Shown here: in pieces, positions 7,047-10,228 of the stretch
Layout: every line of letters begins with the position of its first letter
Numbering within the stretch: position 1 is the stretch's first letter
NCBI GenBank assembly: GCA_016193165.1
Contig: JACPST010000101.1
Span: forward strand, 1 to 10,228
Source of the DNA: Deltaproteobacteria bacterium
GTDB lineage: Bacteria; Bdellovibrionota; JACOXK01; 2-02-FULL-40-11
Length of the DNA: 10,228 nucleotides
Direction: 5' to 3'
Translations under genes and position numbers: made by a program
The notes under the pieces: model-generated
Seen by the model: the letters and a program-made list of their open reading frames with translations, nothing else
Database searches by the model: none
What the model was told of the DNA's origin: nothing

Positions 7047-7909
7047 AAAAAGATGGATCAATCAAAACGCTGTTTTTATTATTGCCCTTGTTCTTCAGCT
7101 CCCTAAACACTGAGGCTTCCGTTGGGCTTAGGATTGTTTCGTTAGCTCCAGATCTAACAGAGATTGTGTATGCCTTAGAATTAGAGGATGATTTGGTTGG
7201 GGTTTCGGATTATAGTGATTTTCCTAAGGCGGCTCGTACAAAGCCTTCGGTGGGAAGTTTTATCGCACCTCATTTAGAAAAAATTCTTCTCTTACGCCCC
7301 TCCGTTGTTTTGACTCAAGCTACTGCTACTCCTTCTCAAATCATTCATGCGCTTCAGGCTCAAAAGATTTCAGTCCTATCTTTTAAAGCACGAACCGAAG
7401 AGGACATTTATGAAACCCTAAAAACACTTGGACAAAAATTTAAAAAAGAAAAAAAGGCTTCTCAAATTATCTCTTCTATGAAAAAAATATTGTTAAAAAT
7501 TCAAAAACAAAATTTTCCCCAAAAACCCTCTGTCCTGGTTCAAATTGAAGAAATTCCTTTGATGGTTGCAGGGAAAAATACGCTCATCGATAGAGTCATC
7601 CTCCTAGCCGGAGGGAAAAATGCGGCAGAAAACTACGCGGGCTATCCTAAATTACAAAGAGAAGTCCTGCTTAAGTTAAAACCCGATATCGTCATTCTTC
7701 CAGAAACGAAAGGCCAAAAAGGGATGAAACAAAAACTAAAACGCATGTCAGAAGCATGGAAGAAAAATAAAACTCCCGTAGCGCTTCTTCCGGGAGATCT
7801 TCTCACACGTGCCACACCCAGATTTTGTGAGGGCGTTCAAAAATTAGCCTCTCTTTTGGCTCATCTTTCAATACCCTTGGCAAAACCACCATGGCCGCAC
7901 ACACCATGA
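7043..7909 (+). CDS. btuF: Periplasmic substrate-binding protein, BtuF-like (class III)
   Basis: Periplasmic carrier of 288 residues that passes substrate from the outer-membrane receptor to the ABC transporter. An N-terminal signal peptide (hydrophobic residues 9-20, likely cleavage near TEA-SV at 25) has no lipobox Cys, so it should be soluble. The N-lobe RIVSLAPDLTEIVYAL (30-45), LVGVSDYSDFP (51-61) and VGSFIAPHLEKILLLRPSVVL (70-90) is the classic cobalamin-binding-protein pattern, with E40 as the probable permease salt-bridge residue. A long connecting helix (about 112-155, Lys-rich) leads to the C-lobe with AGGKNAAENYAGYP, LQREVLLKLKPDIVIL and the final helix TRATPRFCEGVQKLASLL. The ATG overlaps the receptor stop as ATGA, implying coupled translation. 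The assignment to corrinoids rests on resemblance and context only; related proteins bind heme or siderophores. Confidence 0.82.
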   Translation: MKKDGSIKTLFLLLPLFFSSLNTEASVGLRIVSLAPDLTEIVYALELEDDLVGVSDYSDFPKAARTKPSVGSFIAPHLEKILLLRPSVVLTQATATPSQIIHALQAQKISVLSFKARTEEDIYETLKTLGQKFKKEKKASQIISSMKKILLKIQKQNFPQKPSVLVQIEEIPLMVAGKNTLIDRVILLAGGKNAAENYAGYPKLQREVLLKLKPDIVILPETKGQKGMKQKLKRMSEAWKKNKTPVALLPGDLLTRATPRFCEGVQKLASLLAHLSIPLAKPPWPHTP

Positions 7910-8871
7910 TGCTTAGATTAAAAATCATCACTACTTCTGGTTTATTCTTATTGGCCCTGCTTCTCTTTGCTTTTGTCTCTTTATGTGTCGGAACAGAGTT
8001 TCTTTACCCTCATGAACTTTTTTCCCCATCCTTTAAGTCCATTGTTTGGGAGTTCCGGTTTCCTAGAATTTTATTGGCCATTGCCACCGGCGGAGCCCTT
8101 GCGACCAGCGGCACCGTGTTGCAAGTGCTTTTAAAAAACCCCTTGGCTGATCCCTATATTTTAGGTATTTCCTCTGCTGCTGCTTTTGGGGCTACTCTCT
8201 CTTTTATTTTCCACCTTCCCCATCCCTGGATTTCTATTTTTGCTTTTGTGCTATCCCTCATAGCGCTTTGGCTCATTGTTTTAGCCGCCCAAAGAGTTGC
8301 GGACTCCTCTTCTTATTTTCTTCTTCTTACAGGAGTTTTGATGAGCTTTCTTTTTTCGTCTGCCGTTACACTCTTTCTTACATTCGCTCAGCCTTTTGAA
8401 GGAGCTTCTCTTCTTTTTTGGCTCATGGGAAGTCTTTCTCTTCCTCTGTCTTCCTTAAGTCTTTTTCTGATTCTAGGAACAGTTATAGGCATCTGTGGAT
8501 TTTTGTATCAACACTCTTACGCCTTAAATCTTTTAAACTTAGGAGAAGATCACGCTCGAACTTTGGGACTCGATACAGCGCGCATGAAAACCATTTTCTT
8601 TGTGGGAAGCTCCCTGCTAACAGCCCTGTGTGTTTCTTTAACTGGAATGATTGGGTTTATAGGCCTCATCATCCCCCATGTCGTTCGATGGGGGTGGTCC
8701 AATGACCACAGGCTCACTTTGCCTCTTAATTTTTTAAGCGGCGCCTTATTTCTTCTCGTTACAGACACTTTGATACGAACCTTGTTTTCACAAGAAATTC
8801 CTATCGGTGCCATTACCGCCCTCTTAGGAGCTCCCGTATTTTTGGGAATTCTTTGGAAAAAAATTCCATGA
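7906..8871 (+). CDS. ABC transporter permease, FecCD/BtuC family
   Basis: Inner-membrane channel subunit of 321 residues with about ten hydrophobic segments, normally a homodimer. Family marks are FRFPRILLAIATGGALATSG (50-69), KNPLADPYILGISSAAAFG (77-95), the coupling-helix region LGEDHARTLGLD (212-223) that contacts the ATPase, and GFIGLIIPHVVR (250-261) followed by DHR, LSGALFLLVTDTLIR and GAITALLGAPVFLG. Length matches BtuC (326). I chose the ATG at 7906 because it makes the same ATGA overlap with the upstream stop as the other two operon junctions and places a short basic start before the first helix. An in-frame ATG at 7891 would add five residues and has no ribosome-binding site either. 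Substrate cannot be told from the permease alone. Confidence 0.88.
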   Translation: MMLRLKIITTSGLFLLALLLFAFVSLCVGTEFLYPHELFSPSFKSIVWEFRFPRILLAIATGGALATSGTVLQVLLKNPLADPYILGISSAAAFGATLSFIFHLPHPWISIFAFVLSLIALWLIVLAAQRVADSSSYFLLLTGVLMSFLFSSAVTLFLTFAQPFEGASLLFWLMGSLSLPLSSLSLFLILGTVIGICGFLYQHSYALNLLNLGEDHARTLGLDTARMKTIFFVGSSLLTALCVSLTGMIGFIGLIIPHVVRWGWSNDHRLTLPLNFLSGALFLLVTDTLIRTLFSQEIPIGAITALLGAPVFLGILWKKIP

Positions 8872-9623
8872 AACCCATTCTAGAACTAAAAAACAGCTCT
8901 TTTAATTACACTTCTTCTGTTCCCATTTTGCAGGATATCTCTTTTTCAGTTTCAAAAGGATCTTGGCTTTCTATTTTAGGCCCCAATGGAAGTGGAAAAA
9001 CAACACTCCTCAAGCTCATGAGCCGGATTCTCCTTCCCAAAAGTGGGCAGCTATTCCTTGAGGGAAGAACTTATGATTCTTTTTCTTTCAAAGAGCTTGC
9101 GCAACACATCGCGTATGTTTCTCAAGATTTTTATCCTACATTTTCTCTTTCTGTTTTCGAGTTTGTCCTTTTAGGGCGCGCTCCTCACTTAAAAGGATTA
9201 TCTCTCGAATCTGAAAAAGATATGGCTATCGCCATTCAAAGCTTAAAAGACACAGATACTTTAGAATTTAAAGATCGTCTTCTTCATACGCTTTCTGGAG
9301 GAGAAAGACAGCGCGTGACTCTTGCAAAAGCGCTGACCCAAGAACCCCAAATTTTATTTTTAGATGAACCTTCTTCACATTTAGATTTGAAGTACCAAAT
9401 AGAAATTTTTTCTCTGCTCAAAGAACTTCGTCAGAAGAAAAACTTAACGATTGTGTCTGTGCTGCACGATCTATATCTCACGAAAGAATTTAGCGAAGAA
9501 ATCCTGTTTTTAAAAAACCACTCTCTTTTTGCCCAAGGAAAAACCCAAGCTCTTTTAACGGAAGAAAATTTCTATCACGTATTTGATGTTCGAATTAAAT
9601 CAAAAGAAAACGCGAAGACTTAA
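8868..9623 (+). CDS. ABC transporter ATP-binding protein, BtuD/FecE-like
   Basis: Cytosolic motor subunit of 251 residues, complete in every nucleotide-binding motif: Walker A GPNGSGKTT (38-46), Q-loop VSQD (Q86), signature LSGGERQR (142-149), Walker B ILFLDEP (162-168), D-loop SSHLD (169-173) and switch His in VLHD (H200). The segment SVFEFVLLGRAPH (95-107) is typical of the iron-siderophore/cobalamin uptake group. The start at 8868 is preferred because it forms an ATGA overlap with the permease stop; a TTG at 8853 would add five residues. It is the last gene of the operon, and its final eight codons overlap the 3' end of a convergent gene. No convincing terminator follows. Confidence 0.93.
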   Translation: MKPILELKNSSFNYTSSVPILQDISFSVSKGSWLSILGPNGSGKTTLLKLMSRILLPKSGQLFLEGRTYDSFSFKELAQHIAYVSQDFYPTFSLSVFEFVLLGRAPHLKGLSLESEKDMAIAIQSLKDTDTLEFKDRLLHTLSGGERQRVTLAKALTQEPQILFLDEPSSHLDLKYQIEIFSLLKELRQKKNLTIVSVLHDLYLTKEFSEEILFLKNHSLFAQGKTQALLTEENFYHVFDVRIKSKENAKT

Positions 9624-10228
9624 GGCGTGTGTGTTGCTCCGGTGAGCATTCAGTGAGTTTTGAAATGCATATGACATCCCAAATTTATATTCCGACCAGC
9701 CCAACCCTAAACTATAAAAATTTTTGGCCTTTTGATCTGACAAAGAAAGGCCCCCTTGAACGACCACGCCATTGTTTCGAATAATTTCTAAGGCTCCATG
9801 AAAAGAAAAATCTTCGCTCCAGGGAGACCTGGCTCTTTTTAAAAAATCCAGGGAACCATACAAAAACTCCCAAATCCGCAGCCTAGACCCAAGCCCCAGC
9901 TGTTTTTGTGTTAAAAAACTTTGGGATGGAGATCTTTTGTCTCCTAAAAGATTATACACGATGAGCCCCGCTTGGATATCAGGAGTTAAAACTCCAAACG
10001 TGCCCAAATCAAAATTTAAAACTTGTTGATCTTGAGAAGGGTGATTCACCAAAAAATATTTTCCTGTGAGCCCCACAGAAATAAGCTCCCCAAATATTTT
10101 TGAAGCTGCCAAGTGAAAGGAGTTAATAACTTCCTTGGATTGCTGAATATCTCTTATTTTTCGGGTATAGCCAAAACCCGCGGCTAAAAAATCGTTATGG
10201 GTATCTAAAACAGAGGCGTTATAAACCC
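9600..10228 (-). CDS. Outer-membrane-like beta-strand protein, C-terminal part (runs off the right edge)
   Basis: The minus strand is open from the right edge to a TGA at 9600-9602, giving 208 codons of a longer protein; the reading continues without a stop upstream of the TTG at 10112, so that TTG is not the true start. I do not recognise a named family. The visible part alternates short amphipathic strands with turns, for example LAAGFGYTRK, LISVGLTGKYFLVN, LGTFGVLTPDIQAGLIVYNLL, GVVVQGGLSLSD, YSLGLGWSEYKFGMSYAF, and ends LSLRVFF with a terminal Phe, the usual signature of outer-membrane barrels. No enzyme motif is seen. Its 3' end overlaps the last 24 bases of the ABC ATPase gene in convergent orientation. 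An outer-membrane or surface barrel protein is an inference from this strand pattern. Confidence 0.65.
   Translation of the reverse strand, partial: VYNASVLDTHNDFLAAGFGYTRKIRDIQQSKEVINSFHLAASKIFGELISVGLTGKYFLVNHPSQDQQVLNFDLGTFGVLTPDIQAGLIVYNLLGDKRSPSQSFLTQKQLGLGSRLRIWEFLYGSLDFLKRARSPWSEDFSFHGALEIIRNNGVVVQGGLSLSDQKAKNFYSLGLGWSEYKFGMSYAFQNSLNAHRSNTHALSLRVFF

Noticed and set aside
8418..8813. Open frames in other frames across the permease gene
   Set aside because: The permease reading has all FecCD-family motifs; the alternatives are basic, unstructured and without start signals.
8845..8867. Inverted repeat GGAATT / AATTCC just before the ABC ATPase start
   Set aside because: Six A/T-rich base pairs inside the permease coding sequence, explained by codon use (GIL, NS); probably chance.
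9635..9648. Hairpin TGCTC-CGGT-GAGCA after the uptake operon
   Set aside because: The stem is only 5 bp, lies in the convergent coding sequence, and no T run follows, so it is not supported as a terminator.

Overview
The window looks like chromosome from a diderm (Gram-negative-type) bacterium of fairly low GC. It carries an outer-membrane porin with a signal peptide, a TonB-dependent receptor, lipoprotein signal peptidase, and a second outer-membrane-like protein ending in Phe. I cannot place the phylum. The glutamine synthetase is of the short GS-I alpha type familiar from Firmicutes but also found in other phyla, so a deep-branching or uncultured diderm lineage is plausible. No mobile element, CRISPR array, rRNA, tRNA or phage gene was seen, and no gap between genes exceeds about 190 bases.

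Layout, left to right. Minus strand: the N-terminal part of lspA (cut by the left edge); a strong bidirectional hairpin terminator; a porin of about 582 residues with an alginate-export-like look; glnA; and a zinc-type amidohydrolase/deaminase. Plus strand, starting exactly where the amidohydrolase ends: a four-gene uptake operon coding for a TonB-dependent receptor, a periplasmic binding protein, a FecCD/BtuC-type permease and an ABC ATPase. All three junctions in this operon are four-base ATGA stop/start overlaps. Minus strand again: the C-terminal part of an outer-membrane-like protein, convergent with the operon, overlapping its last codons by 24 bases and running off the right edge.

Function. 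The plus-strand operon is a complete outer- and inner-membrane import route (receptor, periplasmic carrier, channel, motor). It most resembles BtuB-BtuF-BtuC-BtuD, so cobalamin or another corrinoid is the best guess, but heme or a ferric siderophore cannot be excluded. No cobalamin riboswitch can precede it as an untranslated leader, because the upstream DNA is the 5' end of the divergent amidohydrolase. glnA assimilates ammonia; the neighbouring deaminase may release ammonia from a heterocycle or related compound, but a shared role is only inferred.

The most unusual local feature is the zero-base gap between the divergent start codons at 5208-5213. Other points worth a look are the basic N-terminal extension on GlnA, a perfect 11-bp inverted repeat upstream of glnA, and paired inverted motifs around the porin promoter. 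I see no clear sign of a wholly new system; most of the window is recognisable housekeeping and transport.
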